Made by a program: the position numbers and the translations under genes
In this document: piece by piece, positions 19,608-27,649 of the stretch
Numbering within the stretch: position 1 is the first letter of the stretch
Layout: each line of letters begins with the position of its first letter
The notes under the pieces: model-generated
Seen by the model: the letters and a program-made list of their open reading frames with translations, nothing else
What the model was told of the DNA's origin: nothing
Database searches by the model: none
NCBI GenBank assembly: GCA_028869255.1
Contig: CP110972.1
Location: 6,610,001-6,674,000, forward strand
Length of the DNA stretch: 64,000 nt
Reading direction: 5' to 3'
Origin: Pseudomonas poae
GTDB taxonomy: Bacteria; Pseudomonadota; Gammaproteobacteria; Pseudomonadales; Pseudomonadaceae

Positions 19608-19647
19608 CGGCTCGGCTTATAGCGTTTCAGGAGTGGCACGGAGCATA

Positions 19648-20316
19648 TCACCGTGCGTCGGCATCGCCACCGATCAGCATGAATAAACGGAACAGCACCA
19701 CACTGGTGAACAGCTGCAGGAAGCTATGGGCGCTGTCCATCAACAGCCCCAGCAGCGGCGCCGGGTTGGGATACGCCGCCACGCTGGCGCCTTTGAGCAG
19801 CCACAACGGCGTCATCACGCACAGCAGGCACACCAGGATCCGCCAGAAATGCCCACGGGTCAGGCGCAGACTTTCCTTCATCGCCTCCAGCGCCGGCATG
19901 CCGCGCAGCACCAGCAGGTATTCGGCAAACGCCAGCACCACCATCAGCCACAGGCCCGGCAGGAAATACAGCGACAAGCCGAGCAAAATCAGCAGGGTGC
20001 TCATGGCTGTCAGCAGGGCAAAACGCGGCCACAGGGTCAGGGCCATTGCCCACACATCCTTGGTGCGCGGCGACTCGCCCCGAGTGCGGGCATCGAGAAA
20101 CAGGATCAAGGCGCCGGTGTACAGCGGGTACACCAATAAACCCACGACCACGCTGTAACCGGGAAACGCATCGGCGCCCAGCGTGTGGTCCAGAATCTGT
20201 TGCAGCAGGGCCTCGAGGATCACCAACGGCAGGCACAGCTGAACGATGGCGCCCAGGTTATGCCGGGTAAAACGGAGGGAGTCGCGCAATACGTCTAACG
20301 GATTCATCAGGTTCAT
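19648..20316 (-). CDS. YciC family inner-membrane protein
   Basis: A 222-residue protein with about six hydrophobic helices matching the YciC/UPF0259 family, of unknown function. It begins MNLMNPLDVLRDSLRFTRHNL; ATG 20307 (MNPLDV) is equally possible, and neither has a strong ribosome site. A longer open frame to 20505 runs into the divergent DUF2076 gene and is unlikely. The EAMKESLRLTRGHFWRIL segment near 160 repeats the pattern of the N-terminus, as in the family. Confidence 0.82.
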   Translation of the reverse strand: MNLMNPLDVLRDSLRFTRHNLGAIVQLCLPLVILEALLQQILDHTLGADAFPGYSVVVGLLVYPLYTGALILFLDARTRGESPRTKDVWAMALTLWPRFALLTAMSTLLILLGLSLYFLPGLWLMVVLAFAEYLLVLRGMPALEAMKESLRLTRGHFWRILVCLLCVMTPLWLLKGASVAAYPNPAPLLGLLMDSAHSFLQLFTSVVLFRLFMLIGGDADAR

Positions 20317-20487
20317 CGCAGCGTGGAAACAAGGGCGACACTTTAACCGATCACGGTCGGGGAGGCGCAAACGTAAACCTTGAGTAAAGACCATTGAAAC
20401 AACTGGTAACAGCCCCATAACTAGGGCGTACCCAAGCCTGATTCCAGGCGGGACCAAGATTTCTACCGGCAATCTAACGAGGTCGCC

Positions 20488-21246
20488 ATGAACAGCGAAG
20501 AGCAAACCCTGATCGATGGACTGTTTTCACGGTTGCAACAAGCCGAAACGGACTCAGCCCCCCGCGACGCCCAGGCCGAAGCGCGGATCAAGGAGCACAT
20601 GACTCGCCAACCGGCCGCCGGGTACTACATGACCCAGTCGATTTTGGTGCAGGAACACGCGCTCAAGAGCCTCGACGCGCAGAACAAGCAGCAGGCGCAG
20701 CAGATTCAGCAATTGCAGGATGAACTGCAACGGGCCAAGTCCGCGCCACCGGCCCCGGCGAGCAGCGGCGGGTTTTTGTCGAGCATCTTTGGTGGCGGTT
20801 CCCGTGACCCGCAACCGGCGCAGAGCGCACCGTCCTCCTCGGGCGGCGGCTGGCGTGAACCGGCACGGCCCGGGTTTGGCCAGCCTGCGCCGCAGCAGCA
20901 GAATTACGCCGCGCCGCCACAGAATTACCAGCAACCACCCGCAGCCCCTGTGGGCAGCGGGTTCCTCGGCGGCGCGATGAAAACCGCGGCGGGCGTGGCG
21001 GGCGGCGTATTACTCGCCGAAGGCATCAGCAGCCTGTTCAACCACAACTCGCAGCAGCCGCAAGTCGTGGAAGAAATCATCCGCGAAGAGCCGGCGCCGG
21101 CCAGTGACAACAGCAACTGGGGCAACGACGACCAGAAATTTGCCGGCAATGACAGCTGGGGCAGCGACAACGCGTCCGACAGCTTCGCTGACAACGACTA
21201 TTCCGACGATTCCTCCTCGTTCGGCGACGACGATTCCTTCGTCTGA
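20488..21246 (+). CDS. DUF2076 domain-containing protein
   Basis: A 252-residue protein with an N-terminal DUF2076 region (MNSEEQTLIDGLFSRLQQAE), a coiled coil (LDAQNKQQAQQIQQLQDELQ, about 60-82), then a Pro/Gln/Ser/Gly-rich linker with FLSSIFGGGS. A glycine-rich hydrophobic stretch follows (GGAMKTAAGVAGGVLLAEGI, about 155-175), and the tail is very acidic (Asp/Ser/Asn-rich, ending SSSFGDDDSFV). Role unknown; family members are described as periplasmic ligand-binding sensor-like proteins, but no signal peptide is visible here. A terminator follows. Confidence 0.85.
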   Translation: MNSEEQTLIDGLFSRLQQAETDSAPRDAQAEARIKEHMTRQPAAGYYMTQSILVQEHALKSLDAQNKQQAQQIQQLQDELQRAKSAPPAPASSGGFLSSIFGGGSRDPQPAQSAPSSSGGGWREPARPGFGQPAPQQQNYAAPPQNYQQPPAAPVGSGFLGGAMKTAAGVAGGVLLAEGISSLFNHNSQQPQVVEEIIREEPAPASDNSNWGNDDQKFAGNDSWGSDNASDSFADNDYSDDSSSFGDDDSFV

Positions 21247-21256
21247 CACACCCAGG

Positions 21257-21288
21257 CCGGGGCGCTTCGTCGCCCCGGTCTGATTTTT
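21257..21288 (+). terminator. Rho-independent terminator of the DUF2076 gene
   Basis: Eight-bp stem CCGGGGCG / CGCCCCGG with a CTTCGT loop, followed by TCTGATTTTT. It starts 10 bases after the DUF2076 stop. Confidence 0.8.
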
Positions 21289-21363
21289 CCCGGAAACTTT
21301 CTCGCGGCTGGCATACTGGCACCCTTTCCGGGCCCTGGCGCCTGGCTGTCATGAGGAAGTGCG

Positions 21364-21840
21364 GTGAAGAAAATTGCGGTGTTCGCCGATGTACAAAACC
21401 TCTATTACACCGTTCGCCAGGCCTATGGTTGCCACTTCAACTACGCCGCGCTGTGGGCGGATATCAGCTCACGCGGGCAGATCGTCGAGGCCTATGCCTA
21501 TGCCATCGACCGCGGCGACAGCAAGCAGCAGCAGTTCCAGCAGATCCTGCGCAACCTGGGATTCACGGTAAAACTCAAGCCGTATATCCAGCGCAGTGAC
21601 GGCTCGGCCAAGGGTGACTGGGACGTGGGCATCACCATCGACATCATGGACGCCGCCGCCAATGTCGACGAAGTGGTGCTGGCCTCCGGCGACGGTGACT
21701 TCGACATGCTGCTCGACCGCATCATCCACAAGCATGGCGTCGAAGCTGTGGCCTATGGTGTGCCGGGGCTGACGGCCAACTCGTTGATACGCGCCGCCAG
21801 CCGTTATGTGCCGATCGAAGGCGCGTTGCTGCTCAAATAA
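21364..21840 (+). CDS. NYN domain (LabA/DUF88) PIN-like nuclease
   Basis: A 158-residue protein of the NYN/LabA family, PIN-fold ribonuclease-like. Conserved acidic residues are in VFADVQNLYYTVR (Asp9, Asn12), KGDWDVGITIDIM (about Asp84-Asp91) and LASGDGDFDMLLDRI (about Asp109-Asp112). The start is GTG 21364 with AGGAAG before it. It has 25 bp to the following DnaQ-like exonuclease gene, so the two are probably co-transcribed. The RNA or DNA substrate is not known. Confidence 0.88.
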   Translation: MKKIAVFADVQNLYYTVRQAYGCHFNYAALWADISSRGQIVEAYAYAIDRGDSKQQQFQQILRNLGFTVKLKPYIQRSDGSAKGDWDVGITIDIMDAAANVDEVVLASGDGDFDMLLDRIIHKHGVEAVAYGVPGLTANSLIRAASRYVPIEGALLLK

Positions 21841-21865
21841 ATGTTTAGACGGAGTTGGAACAGGT

Positions 21866-22477
21866 TTGGAACGTATAGCGGTCATCGACTTTGAAACCAC
21901 CGGCATCACCCCGAGCAGCCACTGCCGGGCCACGGAAATCGCCGTGGTTATCCTCGAACGTGGCCAGATCGTGGACCGCTACCAGAGCCTGATGAACGCC
22001 GGTGTACGCGTGCCGGGCTTTATCGAGCAACTCACCGGCATCAGCAACGCGATGCTGCGCAGCGCGCCGCCGGCCGAGCGGGTGATGAACGAAGTCAATG
22101 AATTCGTCGGCACCACACCACTGCTGGCGCACAACGCCGCGTTCGACCAGAAGTTCTGGGACTTCGAACTGGGCCTGATCCGCCGCACCCGCCTGCAAAA
22201 ATTCGCCTGCTCCTTGCTGCTGGCCCGCCGCCTGATGCCGGCTGCGCCGAACCACAAACTTGGCACCCTCAACAGCTACGCCCAGCTGCCCCACACCGGC
22301 AAGGCTCACCGAGCGATGGCGGATGCGGAAATGGCCGCCAACCTCACAGCGCACCTGGCCAAGGAACTGCGCGGCACGCATGGCTTGCGCGAACTGTCCC
22401 ATGACCTGCTGTGCACCTTGCAGAAAGTGCCAGCGGCGAAGGTCAATGAGCACCTGAAGAAACATCGCGGTTTCTGA
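21866..22477 (+). CDS. DnaQ-like 3'-5' exonuclease
   Basis: A 203-residue DEDDh exonuclease related to the PolC/DnaQ proofreading domain. Motif I is IAVIDFETTGITP (Asp and Glu near residues 7-9), motif II LLAHNAAFDQKFWDFEL (Asp near 98), and motif III HRAMADAEMAANL (His and Asp near 151-156). I chose TTG 21866 (LERIAVIDFET) since no ATG or GTG fits between the NYN stop and motif I; the in-frame ATG 21806 lies inside the upstream gene. It may act in repair or RNA processing with the NYN protein. Confidence 0.85.
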   Translation: MERIAVIDFETTGITPSSHCRATEIAVVILERGQIVDRYQSLMNAGVRVPGFIEQLTGISNAMLRSAPPAERVMNEVNEFVGTTPLLAHNAAFDQKFWDFELGLIRRTRLQKFACSLLLARRLMPAAPNHKLGTLNSYAQLPHTGKAHRAMADAEMAANLTAHLAKELRGTHGLRELSHDLLCTLQKVPAAKVNEHLKKHRGF

Positions 22478-22523
22478 GCCCAACACAAAATCGAGTGGAT
22501 ATCGCTCTGCTGAGCGAGCTGTT

Positions 22524-22656
22524 TGTGGCGAGCGGGCTTGCCCGCGTTGGGTTGCGAAGCAGCCCCAAAACCTGACAACCCGTTCTTACTGAAAAAAACG
22601 CGGCGCCCTGATTGGGGCCGCTGCGCAGCCCAACGCGGGCAAACCCGCTCGCCACA
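22524..22656. repeat. REP doublet (GGCGAGCGGGCTTGCCCGCG type)
   Basis: Same variant as the copy at 1439-1570: TGTGGCGAGCGGGCTTGCCC with a GTTGGGTTGCG extension, and the complementary arm ending at 22656. About 50 bp lie between. One base differs in the right arm (AAACCC for AAGCCC). Confidence 0.85.
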
Positions 22657-22690
22657 AAAGCCCATTTACCATAAAACTTGGTTCGTCAGC

Positions 22691-22807
22691 CTATCGAGGC
22701 TGCACACACTCCAACGCCCGATCCACCACCTCTTTCGCCATCCCCACCAAATGCATCACCGCCCGCTGCTGCACATTCATTGCCCCAGCCGAAGCTCTCG
22801 GAAACGT
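22691..22807 (-). pseudogene. Remnant of a DUF6124/DUF3077-like small protein
   Basis: The minus strand encodes AGAMNVQQRAVMHLVGMAKE, then VVDRALECVQPR and a stop at 22691. This resembles the C-terminal end of the small DUF6124-type proteins common in P. fluorescens, which end in a similar helix with DRALD. No N-terminal half or start is present; the sequence upstream enters the leader of the carrier-like gene. I read it as a truncated relic, from pattern memory and not from an alignment. Confidence 0.4.
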
Positions 22808-22873
22808 CCTAGAATTGCAATTTTGCACGAGATATTTAATCTCGGCTGGTTGCTGGCGAAAGGAATAGGGACG

Positions 22874-23122
22874 ATGAGAACCGAAATCAGCGAAAAGGTG
22901 ATTCAGCTGTTCGTCGATATCATCGGCTTTATCGACCGCAGCCAAGTCACGGAGCAAACGGACTTCATCCATGACTTCAAGATCATTGATGACGATTTGA
23001 CCTGCTTCGTCATGCAGATCAAGTGGCAGTTCAACCTGCGTGCGACTCAGGAGGATTGGGATCACATCACAACCATCAAGCAGGTTGTCGATTTGATTGT
23101 TCAGCGCTCATCTCTGCGTTGA
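22874..23122 (+). CDS. Acyl-carrier-protein-like small protein lacking the attachment serine
   Basis: An 82-residue acidic helical protein: MRTEISEKVIQLFVDIIGFI (helix 1), an acidic loop, DDDLTCFVMQIKWQFNLR (helix 2 position), then a loop and TTIKQVVDLIVQR (last helix), the order of an acyl carrier protein. The usual Asp-Ser-Leu phosphopantetheine site reads Asp-Asp-Leu in IIDDDLTCF, so it probably cannot be loaded. It may belong to a DUF1493-like group of carrier relatives. No biosynthetic genes are next to it. The ATG has a modest AGGAATAGGGACG leader. The gene is followed by a REP pair. Confidence 0.65.
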   Translation: MRTEISEKVIQLFVDIIGFIDRSQVTEQTDFIHDFKIIDDDLTCFVMQIKWQFNLRATQEDWDHITTIKQVVDLIVQRSSLR

Positions 23123-23137
23123 AGCAACTGACGCCGT

Positions 23138-23220
23138 CGCAGGCACGCCAGCTCCCACAGTTGATTGCATCCAGACCTGGCGACGCGCTCAACTGTGGGA
23201 GCTGGCTTGCCTGCGATAGC
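23138..23220. repeat. REP pair, arms in outward order
   Basis: CGCAGGCACGCCAGCTCCCACAG (split here: CGCAGGCACGCC then AGCTCCCACAG) comes first and GTGGGAGCTGGCTTGCCTGC second, the reverse of most copies in this window. A CAACTG-CAGTTG dyad flanks the centre. It lies between the carrier-like gene and the convergent Lrp-type gene. Confidence 0.75.
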
Positions 23221-23226
23221 GATTGT

Positions 23227-23688
23227 TCAGCCACCACTTTTCCCATTCCCCTCCAACTGCCCCAACGGCACCCGCCGCTCTATCGCGCTCGACAAAATAA
23301 TCGAGGTCTTGCTGAAGCCGAACTTCGCGATCCGGTTGATCAAGTTCTCCAACTCCGGCATCGAGCCCACCGCCGCTTGCATGATCACGCACGGGTCGCC
23401 GGTTACCCGGTGGCATTCGGTCAGTTCGGGAATCTCGGCCAACGCGTCGTAGACCTTCTGGCTGCCGTGGTTGGTCAGCCTCAGTTCGATCACGCATTGA
23501 ATCGGTAAACCCACTTTGGACATGTCGACTTTGGCCTGATAACCGGTGATCACCCCGCTGGCTTCGAGCTTGGCCACGCGTTCGGCCACGGCGGGGGCGG
23601 AGAGGTTTACGGTGCGGGCCAGTTGCGCGTAGGAGGCGCGGCCGTCTTCGAGCAGGGCGCTGAGGAGCATGCGGTCGTATTTGTCCAT
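23227..23688 (-). CDS. Lrp/AsnC family transcriptional regulator
   Basis: A 153-residue protein: HTH domain (MDKYDRMLLSALLEDGRASY, then AQLARTVNLSAPAVAERVAK) and RAM domain (TECHRVTGDPCVIMQAAVGS, about 85-105). ATG 23688 has GGAG about 8 bases before it. It is divergent from an EamA-family exporter, with 161 bp between the starts, so it probably controls that gene in response to an amino acid, as in other Lrp-exporter pairs. That link is inferred from position. Confidence 0.9.
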   Translation of the reverse strand: MDKYDRMLLSALLEDGRASYAQLARTVNLSAPAVAERVAKLEASGVITGYQAKVDMSKVGLPIQCVIELRLTNHGSQKVYDALAEIPELTECHRVTGDPCVIMQAAVGSMPELENLINRIAKFGFSKTSIILSSAIERRVPLGQLEGNGKSGG

Positions 23689-23849
23689 GATAAGGCTCCA
23701 TTGGCGGGTGGGTTTCGAAAGCACGGGTTATAGCCTTCATAACCATGGTTTGAAAAGTGTACTGGCGCTTTAAACAGGTTTTGTAACTTATGTTTAAAGA
23801 CCTGCCTTTTTAGAATAAGCATCTCTTATATCTGCCTTAGAGCCGCCCA

Positions 23850-24746
23850 ATGCCTGGCCCACGTCGCTTCCCTTTACCGTTGATCGCCGCCTTTTTTGCG
23901 CTGTATGTGATCTGGGGGTCTACCTACTTGGTGATCCGCATCGGCGTGGAGTACTGGCCGCCGCTGATGTTGGGCGGGATTCGCTTTTTGGTGGCTGGGG
24001 CGGCGATGTATGGCTTTTTGCGCTGGCGCGGGGCGCCGGCGCCGACGTGGGAGCAGTGGAAGGCGGCCGCCAAGATTGGGGTTTTGCTGCTGACCTTCGG
24101 CAATGGCGGGGTCACACTGGCTGAGCACTCGGGGGTGTCGTCGGGTGTTGCGGCACTGGCCGTGGCGACCGTGCCGTTGTTTACCCTGCTTTGTGGGTAT
24201 TTCTGGGGGGCACGTAATACTCGTCTGGAATGGGCCGGGGTGGTCCTGGGGATGCTCGGCATCGCCATGCTGAACATGGGCAGCACCCTGCAATCGAGCC
24301 CTACGGGCGCCGCGTTGCTGTTATTTGCTGCCGCTTCGTGGGCCTTTGGTTCGGTGTGGAGCCGGCGCCTGCCGCTGCCGCCGGGTGCCATGGCGAGTGC
24401 CGCGGAAATGCTGGTGGCCGGTGTCACGCTGTTGATCGCGAGCGCGCTCAGCGGTGAACGCCTGCAGGCCATGCCGCCGCTGGAAGGCTGGCTGGCCCTG
24501 GCTTACTTGGCCGTGTTCGGCTCGATTATCGCGTTCAATGCCTATATGTACCTGCTCAAGCATGTACGCCCGGCGGCGGCGACCAGCTACGCCTATGTCA
24601 ACCCGGCGGTCGCGGTGTTGCTGGGGATTGTGTTTATCGGCGAGACCATCGGCCTGGAAGAAGCCCTGGCGATGCTGGTGATCATCAGCGCCGTGCTGCT
24701 GATCAGCCTGCCCCAGTGGCGTAAGCCCAAGCCGGAAATAAGGTAA
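23850..24746 (+). CDS. EamA/DMT family exporter (YedA/RhaT-like)
   Basis: A 298-residue inner-membrane protein with ten predicted helices and two EamA repeats. It begins LPLIAAFFALYVIWGSTYLV, typical of the YedA-like drug/metabolite group. The second repeat includes PGAMASAAEMLVAGVTLLIA and ends YVNPAVAVLLGIVFIGETI. The substrate is probably an amino acid or related metabolite, given the divergent Lrp-type regulator. The basic C-terminus is PQWRKPKPEIR. The rhlE start follows 48 bp later. Confidence 0.88.
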   Translation: MPGPRRFPLPLIAAFFALYVIWGSTYLVIRIGVEYWPPLMLGGIRFLVAGAAMYGFLRWRGAPAPTWEQWKAAAKIGVLLLTFGNGGVTLAEHSGVSSGVAALAVATVPLFTLLCGYFWGARNTRLEWAGVVLGMLGIAMLNMGSTLQSSPTGAALLLFAAASWAFGSVWSRRLPLPPGAMASAAEMLVAGVTLLIASALSGERLQAMPPLEGWLALAYLAVFGSIIAFNAYMYLLKHVRPAAATSYAYVNPAVAVLLGIVFIGETIGLEEALAMLVIISAVLLISLPQWRKPKPEIR

Positions 24747-24794
24747 ACTGCGGCGCAATTGCGACTTGCGCTGAATTTTTCCTACGGTAAACAC

Positions 24795-26129
24795 ATGACT
24801 TTCGCCACACTTGGCCTGATCGAACCCTTGCTGCGCGCCCTTGAGACGCTTGGCTACCAGACCCCGACGCCGGTGCAGGCGCAAGCCATTCCGGCGGTGC
24901 TGGCCGGTCGCGACCTGATGGCCGCAGCCCAGACCGGCACCGGCAAAACTGCCGGTTTCGCCGTGCCGCTCCTGCAATTGCTGACCACCGAAGGGCCGAA
25001 AGTCGCCGCCAACTCTGCGCGTGCGCTGATCCTGTGCCCGACCCGCGAACTGGCCGAGCAGGTTCACGCCAGCGTCGCCGAGTACGCCCAGCACCTGCCG
25101 CTGACCACGTACGCGGTGTACGGCGGCGTGAGCATCAACCCGCAGATGATGAAGCTGCGCAAGGGCGTCGACATTTTGGTCGCCACGCCGGGCCGCCTGA
25201 TCGACCTGTTCCGCCAGAACGCGCTGAAGCTCAATCAGCTGCAAACCCTGGTGCTGGATGAAGCCGACCGCATGCTCGACCTGGGCTTTTCCGAAGAGCT
25301 GGCGAACATCTACCGGATGTTGCCGAAAAAGCGCCAGACCCTGCTGTTCTCCGCGACCTTCTCCGATGAAATCCGCCTGCTGGCCGGGCAGATGCTCAAT
25401 GACCCGCTGAGCATCGAAGTGAGCCCGCGCAACGTCGCCGCCAACACCGTGAAGCAATGGGTGGTGCCGGTGGACAAGAAGCGCAAGCCGGAGCTGTTTG
25501 TGCACCTGATGCGCAAAGGCCGCTGGAAGCAGGTGCTGGTGTTCGCCAAGACCCGTAACGGCGTGGATGCGCTGGTGGATAAGTTGCAGGGCCTGGGCAT
25601 CAATGCCGATGGCATCCATGGCGACAAACCCCAGGCTACCCGCCAGCGTGCGCTGGACCGTTTCAAGTCGAGTGAAGTGCAGATCCTGGTGGCCACCGAC
25701 GTGGCGGCCCGTGGCCTGGATATCGAAGACTTGCCGCTGGTGGTCAACTTTGACCTGCCGATTGTGGCCGAGGATTACATCCACCGTATCGGCCGTACCG
25801 GGCGTGCAGGCAACACCGGTGAGGCGATTTCCCTGGTGTGTGCCGATGAAGTGAACATGCTGTCGGCCATCGAGATGCTCACGCGTCAGACCCTGACCCG
25901 CAAGATGGAGCCGGAATTCGAGCCGGAACACCGCGTGCCGGACACCGATGCCAGTGGACAGGTGGTGAAGAAGCCGAAAAAGCCGAAGAAGCCTAAATCA
26001 TCCGGTGGTGGCGGTAAGCGCAACCTGGGTAAGTGGGTGGACAGTGGCGAAGTGACGCCGGCGGAGCCTTCGATCAAGCCGGTGCGTAAAGTGCCTGTTT
26101 TCAACACCGGGCCGCGTAAGAAGAAGTGA
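24795..26129 (+). CDS. rhlE: DEAD-box ATP-dependent RNA helicase RhlE
   Basis: A 444-residue RNA helicase with, in order: the Q motif (YQTPTPVQAQAIP), AAQTGTGKT near 47, PTRELAEQ, GVDILVATPGRL, VLDEADRMLDLGF near 155, LLFSATFSDEI, VLVFAKTRN, VATDVAARGLDI and YIHRIGRTGRAGN. The tail is basic and lysine/proline-rich (KKPKKPKKPKSSGGGGK), as in RhlE proteins that bind RNA and the degradosome. I chose ATG 24795 (MTFATLGL); an in-frame start at 24759 would add an atypical 12 residues. Confidence 0.93.
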   Translation: MTFATLGLIEPLLRALETLGYQTPTPVQAQAIPAVLAGRDLMAAAQTGTGKTAGFAVPLLQLLTTEGPKVAANSARALILCPTRELAEQVHASVAEYAQHLPLTTYAVYGGVSINPQMMKLRKGVDILVATPGRLIDLFRQNALKLNQLQTLVLDEADRMLDLGFSEELANIYRMLPKKRQTLLFSATFSDEIRLLAGQMLNDPLSIEVSPRNVAANTVKQWVVPVDKKRKPELFVHLMRKGRWKQVLVFAKTRNGVDALVDKLQGLGINADGIHGDKPQATRQRALDRFKSSEVQILVATDVAARGLDIEDLPLVVNFDLPIVAEDYIHRIGRTGRAGNTGEAISLVCADEVNMLSAIEMLTRQTLTRKMEPEFEPEHRVPDTDASGQVVKKPKKPKKPKSSGGGGKRNLGKWVDSGEVTPAEPSIKPVRKVPVFNTGPRKKK

Positions 26130-26153
26130 TTTTTTGGCGTTGCTGATTGCCTC

Positions 26154-26226
26154 TTCGCGAGCAAGCCCGCTCCCACATTTTGAACTGTGAATACATTCAA
26201 AATGTGGGAGCGGGCTTGCTCGCGAA
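26154..26226. repeat. REP pair, arms in outward order
   Basis: TTCGCGAGCAAGCCCGCTCCCACATTTTG comes first (TTCGCGAGCAAGCC then CGCTCCCACATTTTG), and after 17 bases CAAAATGTGGGAGCGGGCTTGCTCGCGAA as the complement. The whole 73 bp is a near-perfect palindrome. It lies between convergent rhlE and the flavoprotein gene and may serve as a bidirectional terminator-like hairpin. Confidence 0.8.
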
Positions 26227-26251
26227 GGCGGATTTTAATTCATCGCAAGGC

Positions 26252-27496
26252 TCAGCGCTTGAGCCACTCCAGCATGCCGCGCCCAGCCGCTATGCCACTG
26301 GCAAAGCATCCGGTCAGCAAATACCCGCCTGTCGGCGCTTCCCAATCCAGCATCTCCCCCGCACAAAACACCCCCGGCAACTGCTTGAGCATCAAGCGCT
26401 CATCCAGCGCCTCAAACGGCACGCCGCCGGCGGTGCTGATCGCCTCATCCATCGGCCGTGTCTTCACCAATGTCAGTGGCAGCGCCTTGATAGCCACCGC
26501 CAATTGCGCCGGATCATTGAAGTGCTCCGCCGGTGCCAGCTCGCGCAGCAGCGCGGCCTTGACCCCATCCAATCCCAACTGACTGTGCAAATGCTTGCTC
26601 ATCGAGCGCGAGCCGCGGGGTTTGGCCAACGCCGCCTGGACCTTGTCCAGCGGCTTGCTGGGCAGCAGGTCGATGTGCACGGTGGCCGCGCAATCGCGGT
26701 TGATCGCTTCACGGATGGGCGCCGACAACGCGTAGATCAAGCTGCCTTCGATCCCCGTAGCGGTGACCACGCATTCGCCCAAGCGTGGCGTGTCATCCCC
26801 TAGCCCGATGGCGACGTTTTTCAGCGGCGCGCCGGCGAATTTGCTGACCATCAATTCGCTCCAGGCCGACACCTCAAAGCCACAATTGCTCGGCTGCAAC
26901 GGCATGCAGGGCACGCCGCGGTCTTCCAGCAACGTGCGCCAGGCGCCGTCAGACCCCAGGCGCGACCAGCTGCCCCCGCCAAGGGCCAGCAGCACCGCGT
27001 CGCTGTGGATAGTTTTTTCGCCGTCCGGGCTGTGGATAAGTAAATCGCCCTCAGCATTCCAGCCCAGCCAACGATGCCGGGTGTGGATAACCACGCCCTG
27101 GTCGCGCAGGCGCTTGAGCCAGGCGCGCAGCAGCGGCGCGGCCTTCATGTCGGTAGGAAACACCCGGCCGGAGCTGCCGACAAAGGTCTGGATGCCCAGG
27201 CCATGAATCCACTCGCACAACGCCTCGGCGCCGAACGCCCGTAGCAGCGGTGCCATGTGCGGTGCACGTTCGGCATAACGCGACAGGAACGTCGGGTACG
27301 CCTCGGAGTGGGTGATGTTCATGCCGCCCACACCGGCCAGCAGGAATTTGCGCCCCACGGAAGGCATGCCGTCATACAGGTCGACCCGCACGCCCGCTTG
27401 GCTCAAGACTTCGGCGGCCATCAGCCCGGCGGGGCCGCCGCCGATAATAGTGACGTGTCGAGGGGGTGTCAGGGGCATGGGCAAGGCTACGGTCAT
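26252..27496 (-). CDS. FAD-dependent oxidoreductase of the HI0933/TIGR03862 family
   Basis: A 414-residue flavoprotein. The N-terminal dinucleotide fold is VTIIGGGPAGLMAAEVLSQA with an acidic residue at VDLYDG. Then come GRKFLLAGVGGMNITHSE (about 50-67), VLLALGGGSWSRLGSDGAW, and the C-terminal FCAGEMLDWEAPTGGYLLTG with FASGIAAGR. The family's reaction is unknown. The start could be ATG 27496 or 27478 (MPLTPPRHVTIIGGG); neither has a clear ribosome site. It stands alone. Confidence 0.87.
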   Translation of the reverse strand: MTVALPMPLTPPRHVTIIGGGPAGLMAAEVLSQAGVRVDLYDGMPSVGRKFLLAGVGGMNITHSEAYPTFLSRYAERAPHMAPLLRAFGAEALCEWIHGLGIQTFVGSSGRVFPTDMKAAPLLRAWLKRLRDQGVVIHTRHRWLGWNAEGDLLIHSPDGEKTIHSDAVLLALGGGSWSRLGSDGAWRTLLEDRGVPCMPLQPSNCGFEVSAWSELMVSKFAGAPLKNVAIGLGDDTPRLGECVVTATGIEGSLIYALSAPIREAINRDCAATVHIDLLPSKPLDKVQAALAKPRGSRSMSKHLHSQLGLDGVKAALLRELAPAEHFNDPAQLAVAIKALPLTLVKTRPMDEAISTAGGVPFEALDERLMLKQLPGVFCAGEMLDWEAPTGGYLLTGCFASGIAAGRGMLEWLKR

Positions 27497-27649
27497 TTGA
27501 ATAGGCCGCACATTCTACCCGAGCTCGACGCACGTGCCTGATCAAAAAATGTACAGCATGACGCAGGCTATGCGGTTATTGGCCTACAGCCCCTTACGCT
27601 CAAGTTATCCACAGGCCGTTCCACAGGCATTGTGGGTAAAGGCCACATT

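Noticed and set aside
27605..27613. DnaA box TTATCCACA near the HDAC gene
   Set aside because: A single copy with no AT-rich stretch, no dnaA/dnaN gene and no other boxes nearby; a chance match is likely.
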